A DNA stretch of 53,185 nucleotides from an uncultured Bacteroidales bacterium (GCA_937884485.1 CALGCG010000058.1:1-53185), one strand, 5' to 3'; positions 6,429 through 15,818 are shown, counted from the first letter of the stretch. Notes: generated from the letters alone by a model not told the origin. Made by a program: numbers and translations.

Positions 6429-9400
6429 TTATTGTTTCACCACCCGGCGGGTTGCTGTGGCGCCGGGGAGGGTGAGGCGGAGCATGTAGACGCCCTGCTG
6501 CAGGGCGGAGAGGTCGAGGGTGCTGACGTCGGAGCGGCGCAGCAGTTCATGGCCCAGCATGTCGTAGACCACCACCTCGGAGACCGCAAGGCCCAGGTTG
6601 AGCTGTCCCGCCGTGGGGTTGGGATAGAGCGTCAGGCCGGCAGCCTCGAGATCGTCGATGCCCTCGGTGCCTGGCACCGGGTCGTCGCCGAAGGTGAGGA
6701 TGAGGGTGAGAATGCTGTCGCAGCCCTGCGCGGTGGAAAGCACATAGTGGTAGATGCCCGTGGCGGTGTAGGACGAGTCGAACCACACGAAGTTCATGGA
6801 CTCGGTGTGAATGTAGACAGTGTCGTAGGCGGAGTGGTTCACCGTCAGCTGCAACCCGGTAACGGTGTCGCAACCGTCGGCACCATGGATGGTGTCGATA
6901 TAGCTGCCGGACTCGGTGAAGACCATTCCATTCCAATACATGCTGTCACACACCTGGGCGGTCCTAACACTGTTAGCAACACCCACGATGGTGAGATGCA
7001 ATGTAATGGTGGAATCGCATGCACCTGCGGAACTGATGGTATGCTCAACCTCAGTGGAGGAGGTGTAGGTGTTGCCATACCAGGTATAGCTGCTGCAAGC
7101 GGTATCGTAGACATCCTCACGCATGCTGCCAAGGATGGTGTAGTCCACCAGCAGCATCGTGCCGCCCGCCAGTGTAGTGGTGGCGCTGCCCGTGCCAGGG
7201 GCGCCGGTGTTGATGGTCTGGTTGCCCACGGAGTAGCTCTGCCCCACGCAGACGGTGTCGCTGCGGAAGGTGGCCTCCTGGGCGGAGTGCGGCAGGGCGA
7301 CATTGTCCACCCACGCGCGGTCGCTGCCGGTGCTGACGCTGCCGTCCTTGGAATAGGTGAAGCGGAAGATGTGGGTACCTGCCGCAACGGGGTAGGCGGC
7401 ACGCGTCCAGGGCACTTCGCCCGAAGCGTTGAACTTCTCGGTGCCGTCGATGTAGAAGTGGAACTTGTCGTAGTTGGCTTCCGACGATACCTTATAGTAG
7501 AAACTGATGCTGTCGGCCGTAGTGGTGGTGACGCTGATGGACATCTCAGACGTCAGGTTGGCACCCATGGTGTAGGACGAACCGCTGCAGTAGTTGCCTT
7601 CGTAGGCGCCCGTATCATAGATGAGCCATTGCACGGCGCCGTAGCTCCATCCGGCAAGGTGCGTTTGGTTGCCCTCGAAGGTCTCGTGATGACTGTTGCC
7701 CACATAGACGGGCAGCGTCTGCGACAGAATGGGTCCAGCGGCCGTGGCCATCGTGAGGACCAGCGGCACATCGATGCCTTGCGGCAACTGGGCGTTGGCC
7801 TGCAGGGTGATGGAAAAGTTCTGCTGTCCGCCAACGGCGAGGGCTGTGGCGTTGGCTGTGGCAGGCGATACCGTCAGCAGGCTCGTGGGCGAAACTACCT
7901 CGAAGCGGTAGGGCGGCAACGTGGCATGGCCCTGGTTGCTCAGCGTGGCCGTCAGTGTCAGCGTACTGTTCGGGAGGATGCTCGGCGCGGGGTCGGAAAC
8001 GGTGAACACCAGCTTGGGCGCCACAATGGTCAGCAGCTGCACGGCAAGCGCCGGGGCGGTGCTGCCGGTCCAGTCGGCACTGGAGTTGATGCTGACCACC
8101 GTCTGGTCAACTGCGGCAGGGTCGACAACAGCCTGCACCGTGAAGACCCGCTGGGCGTTGGGGGCAAGGCTGTCGACAGCCAGCGTGGCCACCGGCAGCG
8201 TGAGCATGGGACTGGAGGAGGTCAGCGTGGCCACGATGTTGCGCGACGTAACGTTGCCGCCGTTCTTCACCGTGACGGACAGCGCCACTGTGTCGCCCGC
8301 CACCAAGGGGGCCGCAGCCTCTATGGAGCTGACGTAGGGGAAGGGACCCGAAGGCGTGATGACGCTGATATTCTGGAATCCAGGCTGGTAGCCTTGGGCC
8401 GTGGAGGCCACCTCGTAGCCACCGACGAGCATCGAACTCGGCAACGACAGTGTGGCCACGCCGCTGGCATTGGCCCAGGCGGCGGCTACCAACGAACGGG
8501 TGAGGGTGTCGGTTATGGCCACATAGGCATAGGGCGCGGTGGTGACAGTGAGCGACGCGGTGCCGTAGGAAATCACCGTCGACACCGTGAGGGGCATCAC
8601 CGCAGCCTGCGTCAGATAAGTCATCACCGACGGGTCGCCCATCAGGTGGTATATCTCCCAATAGTAGTTGTTACGGCTCGAGGAGGAGGCTTCCACGGCC
8701 ATGTTGCCCTGCATCATGATGGCGCCCTGCGTAATGGCCCAGTTGGCATAGGCCTCGTTGTGGGTGTGGAAGGCACGGTCGTAGATGCCGAGGTTCGCAG
8801 CGTTGTAGGCCATAGACATGCTGGGGCCTATCGAGGTGCGTATGCCCACAGCCCAGTAGAAGTCCTCGTACCAGTAGGTGCTGTTGCTGCCGCCGATGTA
8901 GCCCACGGCGCCGCAGTAGTTGCCCTTGCGCAGCAGCGACTCGCCGAAGCAGTTCGACACCTCGAACTTGTTGGTCAGGCAGCAGTTGCCAATCATCAGG
9001 CCGAACTTCTGGTTGTTGGTCATCGACGAGACGTGCGTGGTGGTGAAGTTGGGTGTGCCCCAGCTGGTGGAACTGCCGTGGGCGCTGTAGTTGATAAGGC
9101 CCGCGCCCTGGTTGTAATAGCTACGCACCGTGGCCGACATCGAGTTGGCACTGCTGGCCACGTGTACATTGGTCACTCCGGAAGGCGTGATGGAGGTGTT
9201 GTTCTCGAAGTAGCGCACCTCGCTGAAACCATGGGCACCGTTGACGTAGTTGGTGATGGCATAGTCCATGGCGGGGTCGGCATGGGTGTAGCCGTAGTCG
9301 CCGCTGCTGCCGCCATCCACGCCGGCCACCATCACCGCACGGTCCAGGAACGACGGGTCGGCGAAGGTGTACTGCTCATACATGAGGGTCTTCTGCACCT

Positions 9401-10442
9401 GCGGCGTCAGCTGCGACACGTTCTGTGCCGAGAAACGGCCGTAGTGGCAGTCGGGCAGGTTGTCTGCCGTGGTCCAGGTCATATAGTAAAGGTCGGTGAT
9501 GTGGTCACTGGCAGTGGTGCCGTCGAAGGCCGGTAGTTGTGCCACATCGCCCACCAGCAGCACATAGGTGGGTGCCGGATTGGTGGCGGTGGCGTTTGTG
9601 TACTGGCTCTTGATATAGCTCTGGATGGAGGTGGTGGTGGAGCCCACAGCGGCATCGTCGGTATAGACAATGTCCGTGATGAAGCCCTTGCGCTTCTTCC
9701 ACTGCACGAAGGTGTCCATCTGGCCGCGGAACATGCTGTTGGCCACAATGAGGTAGCGCACCGGGGCGGCGGTGCTCACGCTCTTTGGATAAAGGGCGTT
9801 GATGCTGGAGGCACCGCTGTTGAAGGCCGGCGAGTAGTAGCGGCGGAACATCTCCTCCGTACCCATGCGGTCCACACCGCGGTAGCTCACCGTCACCTCG
9901 GCACGGCGTACAACGGCCACCTGGCCGGTGACGGGGTTGTAACTGACAGGGGTAAAGCGCAGACGCGCCAGACGGCGGTCGCGGGCAATGCCAACGGCCT
10001 CCACCTCGGGAACGGTGTTGCCGAAGAACATGTCGGTCTCATAGATGCCTCGGATGTACGACAGCTTGGGCGCCGACGTGTCGCTCTTGCTGCGCGAAGG
10101 CTGCATGGGCGCCAGCGCGGGGCCAGTGAGCTGCAGCGTGTCGAACTCCAGGCCTCGCACCGTCACGACGAAATCCGCACACAGCGGCACCTCGATCAGC
10201 TTCGAGAAGGTGGGCAGCGCCGGAGCGCCGTCCTTGCCCCACGGCATGAGGCCGTCGACCGTCAGGGTGCTGAAGCGCTGTCCGCAGACCTCGGCCTCGC
10301 CCACCACGGGGGCATCGAAGGCAAACGCCAAGCTGAGCCCCTCATAGGTGTCGTTCACAATGCGGTAGCAATCCTGGTTCTGGGCCGAAGCATTCAGCGT
10401 CAGCCCCATGGCAAAAGCCAAAAACAAAATAGTCCGTTTCAT
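6429..10442 (-). CDS. Gingipain-like C25 cysteine peptidase with T9SS type A tail
   Basis: A 1337-residue secreted protein: signal peptide ending LNASAQ, propeptide to about residue 220, then a caspase-like C25 catalytic domain. His455 (NYSAHGSS) and Cys487/Cys488 (GNCCLT) have the roughly 33-residue spacing of the gingipain His-Cys dyad. Next come Ig/CARDB-like domains (about 660-850), an adhesin-like beta-sandwich (about 915-1060), Cys-rich repeats with the DTACSSYTW/VCDSMYWNG pattern, and a C-terminal sorting domain (LYPNPTAGQLNL ... VVKQ). T9SS would export it and anchor or release it at the cell surface. The internal ATG at 10442 is preferred over a TTG/ATG further upstream because the signal peptide starts there. 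It follows the S46 peptidase by 66 bp, so they are probably co-transcribed. Confidence 0.9.
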   Translation of the reverse strand: MKRTILFLAFAMGLTLNASAQNQDCYRIVNDTYEGLSLAFAFDAPVVGEAEVCGQRFSTLTVDGLMPWGKDGAPALPTFSKLIEVPLCADFVVTVRGLEFDTLQLTGPALAPMQPSRSKSDTSAPKLSYIRGIYETDMFFGNTVPEVEAVGIARDRRLARLRFTPVSYNPVTGQVAVVRRAEVTVSYRGVDRMGTEEMFRRYYSPAFNSGASSINALYPKSVSTAAPVRYLIVANSMFRGQMDTFVQWKKRKGFITDIVYTDDAAVGSTTTSIQSYIKSQYTNATATNPAPTYVLLVGDVAQLPAFDGTTASDHITDLYYMTWTTADNLPDCHYGRFSAQNVSQLTPQVQKTLMYEQYTFADPSFLDRAVMVAGVDGGSSGDYGYTHADPAMDYAITNYVNGAHGFSEVRYFENNTSITPSGVTNVHVASSANSMSATVRSYYNQGAGLINYSAHGSSTSWGTPNFTTTHVSSMTNNQKFGLMIGNCCLTNKFEVSNCFGESLLRKGNYCGAVGYIGGSNSTYWYEDFYWAVGIRTSIGPSMSMAYNAANLGIYDRAFHTHNEAYANWAITQGAIMMQGNMAVEASSSSRNNYYWEIYHLMGDPSVMTYLTQAAVMPLTVSTVISYGTASLTVTTAPYAYVAITDTLTRSLVAAAWANASGVATLSLPSSMLVGGYEVASTAQGYQPGFQNISVITPSGPFPYVSSIEAAAPLVAGDTVALSVTVKNGGNVTSRNIVATLTSSSPMLTLPVATLAVDSLAPNAQRVFTVQAVVDPAAVDQTVVSINSSADWTGSTAPALAVQLLTIVAPKLVFTVSDPAPSILPNSTLTLTATLSNQGHATLPPYRFEVVSPTSLLTVSPATANATALAVGGQQNFSITLQANAQLPQGIDVPLVLTMATAAGPILSQTLPVYVGNSHHETFEGNQTHLAGWSYGAVQWLIYDTGAYEGNYCSGSSYTMGANLTSEMSISVTTTTADSISFYYKVSSEANYDKFHFYIDGTEKFNASGEVPWTRAAYPVAAGTHIFRFTYSKDGSVSTGSDRAWVDNVALPHSAQEATFRSDTVCVGQSYSVGNQTINTGAPGTGSATTTLAGGTMLLVDYTILGSMREDVYDTACSSYTWYGNTYTSSTEVEHTISSAGACDSTITLHLTIVGVANSVRTAQVCDSMYWNGMVFTESGSYIDTIHGADGCDTVTGLQLTVNHSAYDTVYIHTESMNFVWFDSSYTATGIYHYVLSTAQGCDSILTLILTFGDDPVPGTEGIDDLEAAGLTLYPNPTAGQLNLGLAVSEVVVYDMLGHELLRRSDVSTLDLSALQQGVYMLRLTLPGATATRRVVKQ

Positions 10443-10508
10443 TATTTCGTTGTTGCTTTTAAAACCCAAAAAAACTCTACGTCTCTACGACTTTATGTCT
10501 CTACCCCT

Positions 10509-12620
10509 CTACTCCACCAGCGTCATCTCGTCCACCAAGTGGCGCGCACCGGCATACTTGTCGATGATGAAGAGGCAGTAGCGGATGTCGAGGCTGATGT
10601 TGCGGCAATAGGCGGGGTCAAAAAGCAGGTCGCTCATCGTACCCTCCCAGCAGCGGTCGAAGTTGATGCCCACCAGCTGGCCGTCGGCGTTGAGCACGGG
10701 ACTGCCACTGTTGCCGCCGGTGGTGTGGTTGGTGGCGATGAAGGCCACGGGCAGCTCACCCTTCTTGTTGGCATACATGCCGTAGTCCTTCTTCTGCCAC
10801 AGCTCTTTCAACTTAGGCATCACACAGTAGTCGTAGACATTGGGATTCTCCTTTTCCATGATGCCGTCGATGGTGCTATAGGCGGTGTAGTAGGTGGCGT
10901 CCTTGGGCTTGAAGCCCTCCACATGGCCGTAGGCCACGCGCAGCGTCAGGTTGGCATCGGGGAAGAAGTTGCTGTCGGGATACATCTCCATCTGTCCCTT
11001 GATGTAGGTGCGCATCAGGCGCTGGATGTTGTCGTCGGCCTCGTTGTACTGCTTGCGTTTGTCGCTGTTGTAGCAGAAGTTGTAGGCATCGTTGAAGAGC
11101 TTCACGGCGGGGTCCTCGAGGGCCAGCTCGGGCTTGTTCTTCTTTTCGATTTTCTTCAGCAGTTTCTCCAGTTTGTCGGGATCGTTGAGGGCCGACTTGG
11201 CATAGATTTTCTTCAGCATGTCGTGGGCCGTCTTGGCGTCCTCGGCCTGCAGGAACGGGGCGAAACCATGCTCCCACATGTAGTTGAAGCACTCCAGGAA
11301 GATGGCCTCGTCGACGGGCGAGTGCTCGTCGAAGTCGTCGAAATAGCTCTCATTGAAGTACTGGGCGGCACCCTTCAGGGCTGTCTCGGCGTCCTTGCTG
11401 CTGCCCACCTGGCGCAGGCGCATGGCACGGTTCATGAAGTCGCTGGCCAGCACGGCCTCGCTGAAGTAGGTCCACTCCGTCTCCACCTCGCGCAGCTTGG
11501 CGTAGTTCTCCTCGAGCTGGCTGAGCACGTTGCGGTACTGCGGTTTGCCGTCGGCCCACTTCTGGAACGCGGCCTCCTGTTTCATCTTCTGCTCCACACC
11601 ATGCAGGCGCTCGATGCCGAGGCTCTCGCCCTGCCACTTCTTCCAGCCGTTGGCGATGCTGGCCACGCGCGAGGCATACTTAAGTCTCTGGGCGGGGCTC
11701 TGCTGCATGGCGGCGTTGTAGTGGGCCAGGCGAATGTCGCGCAGGGCTATGCGCACGGGGTTCTCCACATTGGCGGCCAGGTCGACGGCGTCGTGCGTCA
11801 CATAGCGGCGCGTGGTGCCGGGATAGCCGAAGACGAAGGTGAAATCACCCTCCTCGACGCCCTTGAGGCTGATCTGGAGGTGCTTCAACGGACGGTAGGG
11901 GGTGTTGTCCTTGCTGAAATCAGCAGGCTTGCCGTCCTTGGCGTAGACGCGGAACATGGAGAAGTCGCCCGTGTGGCGCGGCCACATCCAGTTGTCGGTG
12001 TCGCCGCCGAACTTGCCGATGTTGCTCGGCGGGGCACCCACCAGGCGCACGTCGGTGAACACCTCGTTGATGTACATGAAGTACTGGTTGCCATAGTAGA
12101 ACGGCTTGATGACGGCCTTGTAGTGCGTGCCCTCGGTGGCTTTGGCACTGACCTCCTGGATGTTCTTCTTGATGATTTTCTCACGGTCGGGCTCCGATGT
12201 CTCGTCGCTGACACCGGCCAAAACCTGCGCCGTGACGTCCTCCATGCGCACCAACCGCGTCACACTGAGGCCCGGACAGGGAATCTCCTGGTCGCGCGTC
12301 ATGGCCCAGAAACCGTTGGTCAGATAGTCGTGCTCCACCGAGCTGTGGCGCACAATGTAGCTGTAACCGCAGTGGTGGTTGGTCAGCACCAAACCTTCTT
12401 CGCTGACGAATTCGCCCGTGCATCCACCACCGAAAAGGAGGATGGCATCCTTGAGCGACGCATTGTTGATGTCATAGATGTCGCGAGCCGAAATATGCAT
12501 GCCCGCACGCTGCATGGCAGCCTCGTTACGCTGCAAAAACATCGGAATCCACATGCCCTCGTCGGCACGCATAGGCAGTGCAAATGCTGCAATAGCAAGA
12601 AAAGCGATGATTTTCTTCAT
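10509..12620 (-). CDS. S46 dipeptidyl-peptidase, DPP11-like
   Basis: A 703-residue periplasmic serine exopeptidase of family S46. It has a signal peptide (1-19), the catalytic His in TNHHCGY (residues 81-86), and the nucleophile Ser638 in TGGNSGSP. Shortly after, INFDRCWEGTMSD places Arg656 where DPP11 has the arginine that selects Asp/Glu at P1; DPP7 has Gly there. It therefore probably releases dipeptides from peptides with an acidic second residue. It precedes the C25 endopeptidase in the same direction, which suggests a two-step protein-degradation unit feeding amino acids. The Arg argument rests on recall of the family. Confidence 0.9.
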   Translation of the reverse strand: MKKIIAFLAIAAFALPMRADEGMWIPMFLQRNEAAMQRAGMHISARDIYDINNASLKDAILLFGGGCTGEFVSEEGLVLTNHHCGYSYIVRHSSVEHDYLTNGFWAMTRDQEIPCPGLSVTRLVRMEDVTAQVLAGVSDETSEPDREKIIKKNIQEVSAKATEGTHYKAVIKPFYYGNQYFMYINEVFTDVRLVGAPPSNIGKFGGDTDNWMWPRHTGDFSMFRVYAKDGKPADFSKDNTPYRPLKHLQISLKGVEEGDFTFVFGYPGTTRRYVTHDAVDLAANVENPVRIALRDIRLAHYNAAMQQSPAQRLKYASRVASIANGWKKWQGESLGIERLHGVEQKMKQEAAFQKWADGKPQYRNVLSQLEENYAKLREVETEWTYFSEAVLASDFMNRAMRLRQVGSSKDAETALKGAAQYFNESYFDDFDEHSPVDEAIFLECFNYMWEHGFAPFLQAEDAKTAHDMLKKIYAKSALNDPDKLEKLLKKIEKKNKPELALEDPAVKLFNDAYNFCYNSDKRKQYNEADDNIQRLMRTYIKGQMEMYPDSNFFPDANLTLRVAYGHVEGFKPKDATYYTAYSTIDGIMEKENPNVYDYCVMPKLKELWQKKDYGMYANKKGELPVAFIATNHTTGGNSGSPVLNADGQLVGINFDRCWEGTMSDLLFDPAYCRNISLDIRYCLFIIDKYAGARHLVDEMTLVE

Positions 12621-12647
12621 AGTGTAGTTATTATTTCATTTAAAATG

Positions 12648-12655
12648 CAAATGTA
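12648..12655 (-). promoter_or_regulatory. -7 box for the S46-C25 operon
   Basis: On the minus strand TACATTTG matches TAnnTTTG, 27 bases upstream of the S46 ATG. No clear -33 element is seen. Confidence 0.6.
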
Positions 12656-12858
12656 CAAAAAATATCCGACATGACGAAAAAAAATATTTCTCCCCCCACT
12701 CCAATCCATTGCCCTCCCCAGCCCTCCCCCGGGTCATGCATCACCTTCGATACGCCCCCGCATCATTCCCAAAGCAACCTGGCGCCAACCATGGACAAAC
12801 CAAATAAATCGTGTACGACCTATTTTTATCCTCCCTTTATGATGTCTTAAAAAAGCAA

Positions 12859-12927
12859 TTCCGGATAAAGAGAGGAGTAAGAGAGGGGTAAGAGGTGAGT
12901 AAGAGGGGGTGCGAATTGAGGGCTGAT
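12859..12927. repeat. 11-bp-period array C
   Basis: Consecutive 11-mers ATTCCGGATAA, GAGAGGAGTAA, GAGAGGGGTAA, GAGGTGAGTAA, GAGGGGGTGCG, AATTGAGGGCT, followed by GATTT. It shares units and the GGGTGC-ATT-GCTGATTT end block with array D. It lies in the 528-bp gap between divergent genes (12621-13148). Apart from this array, the S46 promoter and the hairpin at 13022-13061, I see nothing else in that gap. Confidence 0.8.
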
Positions 12928-13021
12928 TTACAAGTACTTATGTGCAAATTCTTCATACGCTATTGACATTCAGTACTTTAAGTGGATTTTTATCCTTTTT
13001 TAACTTTCGGGAGGGAAAAAC

Positions 13022-13061
13022 AAAAAAAAAAAGCCGGCAGTCCATCGAAAGGACTGCCGGC
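13022..13061 (-). terminator. Minus-strand intrinsic terminator upstream of a plus gene
   Basis: Perfect 11-bp arms GCCGGCAGTCC / GGACTGCCGGC with a 7-base loop. The A-run at 13022-13032 is a T-run on the minus strand. The nearest upstream minus-strand genes (13680-15634) converge with the plus gene at 13149-13673, so this terminator implies read-through antisense to that gene. Confidence 0.8.
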
Positions 13062-13148
13062 CATGGATTAAATCGCGCACGATGTAATTTTTTCCGCCTG
13101 TCGCGACAGGGTATTTTGTTGGCACGGAAATTGATGGGAGGGAGATAT

Positions 13149-13673
13149 ATGGAACACATGACATTCACTACCGACCGCACTACGGTCACCGAAGGCGACA
13201 TCGTGGAAGTGCGCTGGGACTGCCCCGGCGCCGAGGGCGTGGACCTCACCATCGACAACGGATACAAGAGCAGCGTCATCCCACTCGAAACCAGTGGCAG
13301 CAAGCGCTTCCGCCTCAACCGCTCCAAGGGGCGTACACGTCTGGTGCTCACCGCCCGTGTCGACGGCAAAGGCTTTTCCAAAGCCATCCGCGTGAAGGTG
13401 AAGGAGATTCCCCTCACCAAGGCCGAGACCATCGACCATCGCGGCAACCCCATGGGATGGGCCAAGAGGCTGTGGAACATGCCAAAACGGCAGTCGTTCC
13501 TCACGCGCTACCGCCAGGGTCGTCAGGCCATGCCTAAAGAAAAGAAACTTGCATCGAATCTGCTGCTGATGCTCGGCGCGGTGCTCCTGCTGGGCACCCT
13601 CATACCGTTTGTGCTGCCTCTGGGCCTCTTCGCCCTGGCATGCTATCTGATGTGGATTGTCCTCAAACGCTGA
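13149..13673 (+). CDS. Hypothetical membrane protein with N-terminal beta-sandwich
   Basis: A 174-residue protein I cannot assign to a family. Residues about 1-85 alternate in a beta pattern resembling an Ig-like fold (VTEGDIVEVRWDCPGAEGV, RLVLTARVDGKGF). A basic linker follows, then two adjacent hydrophobic helices (about residues 130-170: LLLMLGAVLLLGTLIPFVLP and LGLFALACYLMWIVLKR). The start at 13149 is chosen because GGGAGGGAGAT lies directly upstream; the frame is open further upstream, through the hairpin. It converges with the minus-strand gene ending at 13680, only six bases away, without a terminator between them. Confidence 0.6.
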   Translation: MEHMTFTTDRTTVTEGDIVEVRWDCPGAEGVDLTIDNGYKSSVIPLETSGSKRFRLNRSKGRTRLVLTARVDGKGFSKAIRVKVKEIPLTKAETIDHRGNPMGWAKRLWNMPKRQSFLTRYRQGRQAMPKEKKLASNLLLMLGAVLLLGTLIPFVLPLGLFALACYLMWIVLKR

Positions 13674-13679
13674 CTTCGC

Positions 13680-13880
13680 CTATTCCCAGAAGCCATTGGT
13701 ACCCTCGAGCCATGTGCCGTGCGAGTCGAACGACTCCGTTTCCTGCACACCTTCGTCTGTCGGGAAATACAGCTCCATCATGCCGTCGGGCTGAAACGTG
13801 CTTAACGCGAAACCTTTCTCGATACTGAACGTCACCACTGTCACCTCGGGTGCCGTATACGTTTTCTTCGACTTAGCCAT
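13680..13880 (-). CDS. Small hypothetical protein (TAPEV-type)
   Basis: A 66-residue protein beginning MAKSKKTYTAPEVTVVTFSI. The short Lys-rich start followed by Y-x-x-P-x-V-x-V-x-x-F-x-x-E-x-G-F is a recurring pattern in small Bacteroidales proteins of unknown role, found near surface lipoproteins. The rest is acidic and Gly/Trp-tailed, without a signal peptide or a membrane segment. It follows the fimbrillin-like lipoprotein by 17 bases on the same strand, so the two are probably co-transcribed. A secreted or modified peptide is conceivable but unproven. Confidence 0.55.
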   Translation of the reverse strand: MAKSKKTYTAPEVTVVTFSIEKGFALSTFQPDGMMELYFPTDEGVQETESFDSHGTWLEGTNGFWE

Positions 13881-13897
13881 ACTTGGTTCCTTTCTGT

Positions 13898-15634
13898 TTA
13901 TCTGTTAATACCAAAATCACCCGGCGTAATGGTATCGCCATTCAAAGTGAAGGAAATGCTGGTAGTGTTTGAGGATTGATCCGGACCTGGAGCTATGGAT
14001 TGGATAATTCGCCCGACAAGGTTGCCAAAATATCTATTTGAACCTTGCAACGTTGCATTGACGTTCGCTCCAAGTACACAACTTGACGCATTGAATTGAC
14101 CAGAACTCTTTGCCCCAACCAAACCGCCCACATAGGCGTTGCTGCCATTCAAGGTAAGCGAACCCGCCCGCCAGGAAGACCCAGAAATAGTCAAAGCGTC
14201 AGTAGCCGAACTACCAACCATACCGCCAAACCTGATGAATGAGCCGTCGATGGTCACGTCCGAGAGAATAACATGACAGTCGGTAATTTCCAATTTGGGA
14301 CTAAATTGGCCAACTAAACCTCCAAAATAAACTTCGCCTGTAGCATTTCCATCCTCAAATTGACCAATATTCACAACACAATTGCTAAATGTCCGCGCTG
14401 TATTCCCACTCGCTTCATTTTTTGCCTCAAAAGCACCAACATATAATGTAGCATTTCCAACATCTTCATTTATCAAATTGAGATTATCAAACTGGATGTT
14501 TTTGATAGTTGTATTGATATTGGTAAACTTAAAAAGGGCACAAAAGGCCTCATAGCGCACTTTAATACCCCTAATGGTCAGATTGCTGACACAATGATTA
14601 GCACCATTAATTGTACCTTCATATTCATCGTTGACTATCGGTTCGATTGTAATTCCCGACATGTCGATATCTTGCTGCAGTTCGAAAGAGGCATTATTTA
14701 GACTGCCTCCGCTAATCATTTTTGTCATCAAATAGAAATCCGTGCCAGAGTACAACTTATAGGTTCCTCCATTGGAAGACAGAATAGCCTCTCTGGTTTC
14801 TGCGCCAGCAACAATATCAATTGGAGCATAGCCTAAAATATTGCGGCCAAGGGAATGGTCGGAGTTCGATGTCTGGGACTTCGTGGTTACAAACGACTGG
14901 CTTTCGCCTTCCTGATATGTTTTCACACTAATGGTGAAATGATTGTCGCCACCCACAGGGGGGATGGGAATCATCACCTTCTTGCTTCCTCCGTTTGCTG
15001 GCAGTATGCATTCAGCGTCAAAATGCAGGGTGACAGTACGTCGAGAGGCCAATTCGTTCTGGATAGGCCCCAGAGCATCAATATTGGTTAAATCTATCGA
15101 CCGGCTGCCATTCAGCATGTATTTATCGCTCGACACCGTCACGGCCTGAAGCAAACGCGGCGAGGAACTTGTGTTTGTCACGGTGACGTAAAGTGCACCC
15201 GTAAGATGCTTGAAGTGGAGGGGATTGTCGCCCGTAGAGTATGCCGCCATGGGCAGCTCCAATATCTGCTTGCCGCTGGCATCGGTACGATAATGATATA
15301 TTTTGGGAAATTCAACAGAAAGATTGTCCGTACTCCAATTGTAAACATTTAATGAAGAGGGATATACCGCGCGATTGGTGGTGGCATTGAGGCCTTCGCT
15401 ACTGATGTAGGCACGGCCGTTGCTGTGGCGTACAACCATGACAGGGTTTCCGTTGAGGAGTATTTCGTCGCCTGCCATCCAGGTAGCGTCGGCTCCGTCG
15501 ACAAGCACTTTGCCGTTGCCCGACAGCGACTCAGTGAAAATTTCCACCATGCCGTCGTTGTCTTCCTGCTTCTCGCAACCTGTTACAGTCAGTATAGCAA
15601 AAAACAACGTCAGCAGAGAATACATTTTTCTCAT
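13898..15634 (-). CDS. Fimbrillin-like surface lipoprotein with GLUG motifs
   Basis: A 578-residue lipoprotein with signal peptide and lipobox near LTVTGCEKQ. The first half (to about residue 270) looks like a fimbrillin/FimB-type beta domain (WMAGDEILLNG, LPMAAYS, LHFKHLTGALYVTV). The second half is a repetitive beta-helix with GLUG-like repeats (YFGGLVGQF, RFGGMVGSS, YVGGLVGAK, YFGNLVGR). Such proteins are outer-membrane adhesins or fimbrial subunits. The ATG at 15634 is preferred over a TTG at 15643. Composition is clearly more AT-rich than the flanks, and it sits next to a tRNA cluster, so acquisition by transfer is plausible. Confidence 0.8.
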   Translation of the reverse strand: MRKMYSLLTLFFAILTVTGCEKQEDNDGMVEIFTESLSGNGKVLVDGADATWMAGDEILLNGNPVMVVRHSNGRAYISSEGLNATTNRAVYPSSLNVYNWSTDNLSVEFPKIYHYRTDASGKQILELPMAAYSTGDNPLHFKHLTGALYVTVTNTSSSPRLLQAVTVSSDKYMLNGSRSIDLTNIDALGPIQNELASRRTVTLHFDAECILPANGGSKKVMIPIPPVGGDNHFTISVKTYQEGESQSFVTTKSQTSNSDHSLGRNILGYAPIDIVAGAETREAILSSNGGTYKLYSGTDFYLMTKMISGGSLNNASFELQQDIDMSGITIEPIVNDEYEGTINGANHCVSNLTIRGIKVRYEAFCALFKFTNINTTIKNIQFDNLNLINEDVGNATLYVGAFEAKNEASGNTARTFSNCVVNIGQFEDGNATGEVYFGGLVGQFSPKLEITDCHVILSDVTIDGSFIRFGGMVGSSATDALTISGSSWRAGSLTLNGSNAYVGGLVGAKSSGQFNASSCVLGANVNATLQGSNRYFGNLVGRIIQSIAPGPDQSSNTTSISFTLNGDTITPGDFGINR

Positions 15635-15658
15635 GGTAAACAATGTTTGTGGTTTTGG

Positions 15659-15732
15659 TGACCCTGCTGCGATTCGAACGCAGGACCTACTGCTTAGAAG
15701 GCAGTTGCTCTATCCAGCTGAGCTACGGGGCC
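15659..15732 (-). tRNA. tRNA-Arg (anticodon TCT)
   Basis: A 74-base cloverleaf on the minus strand: D-arm GCTCAGCTGGATAGAGC, anticodon stem-loop CTGCCTTCTAAGCAG, T-arm TGCGTTCGAATCGCA. No CCA is encoded. The acceptor stem GGCCCCG/CAGGGTC has one C-A mismatch and a G-T pair. Confidence 0.93.
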
Positions 15733-15743
15733 ATCGTTGGTGG

Positions 15744-15818
15744 TCGGGGCACCCAGATTCGAACTGGGGGTCTCCTGCTCCCAAAGCAGGCGCGATAACC
15801 GGGCTTCGCTATGCCCCG
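15744..15818 (-). tRNA. tRNA-Pro (anticodon TGG)
   Basis: A 75-base cloverleaf: perfect acceptor CGGGGCA/TGCCCCG, anticodon stem-loop CTGCTTTGGGAGCAG, T-arm CCAGTTCGAATCTGG. It lies between tRNA-Ser and tRNA-Arg on the same strand. Confidence 0.95.

Noticed and set aside
6432..12674. Two very long plus-strand reading frames (over 1000 codons each)
   Set aside because: They are antisense to the C25 and S46 peptidases, whose motifs, signal peptides and sorting domain are clear. The mirrored frames are His/Gly/Val/Arg-rich and without domains, an effect of high GC.
12942..13148. Longer N-terminus for the membrane protein at 13149
   Set aside because: It would run through a terminator hairpin and an A-rich tract; a good purine-rich site precedes the ATG at 13149.
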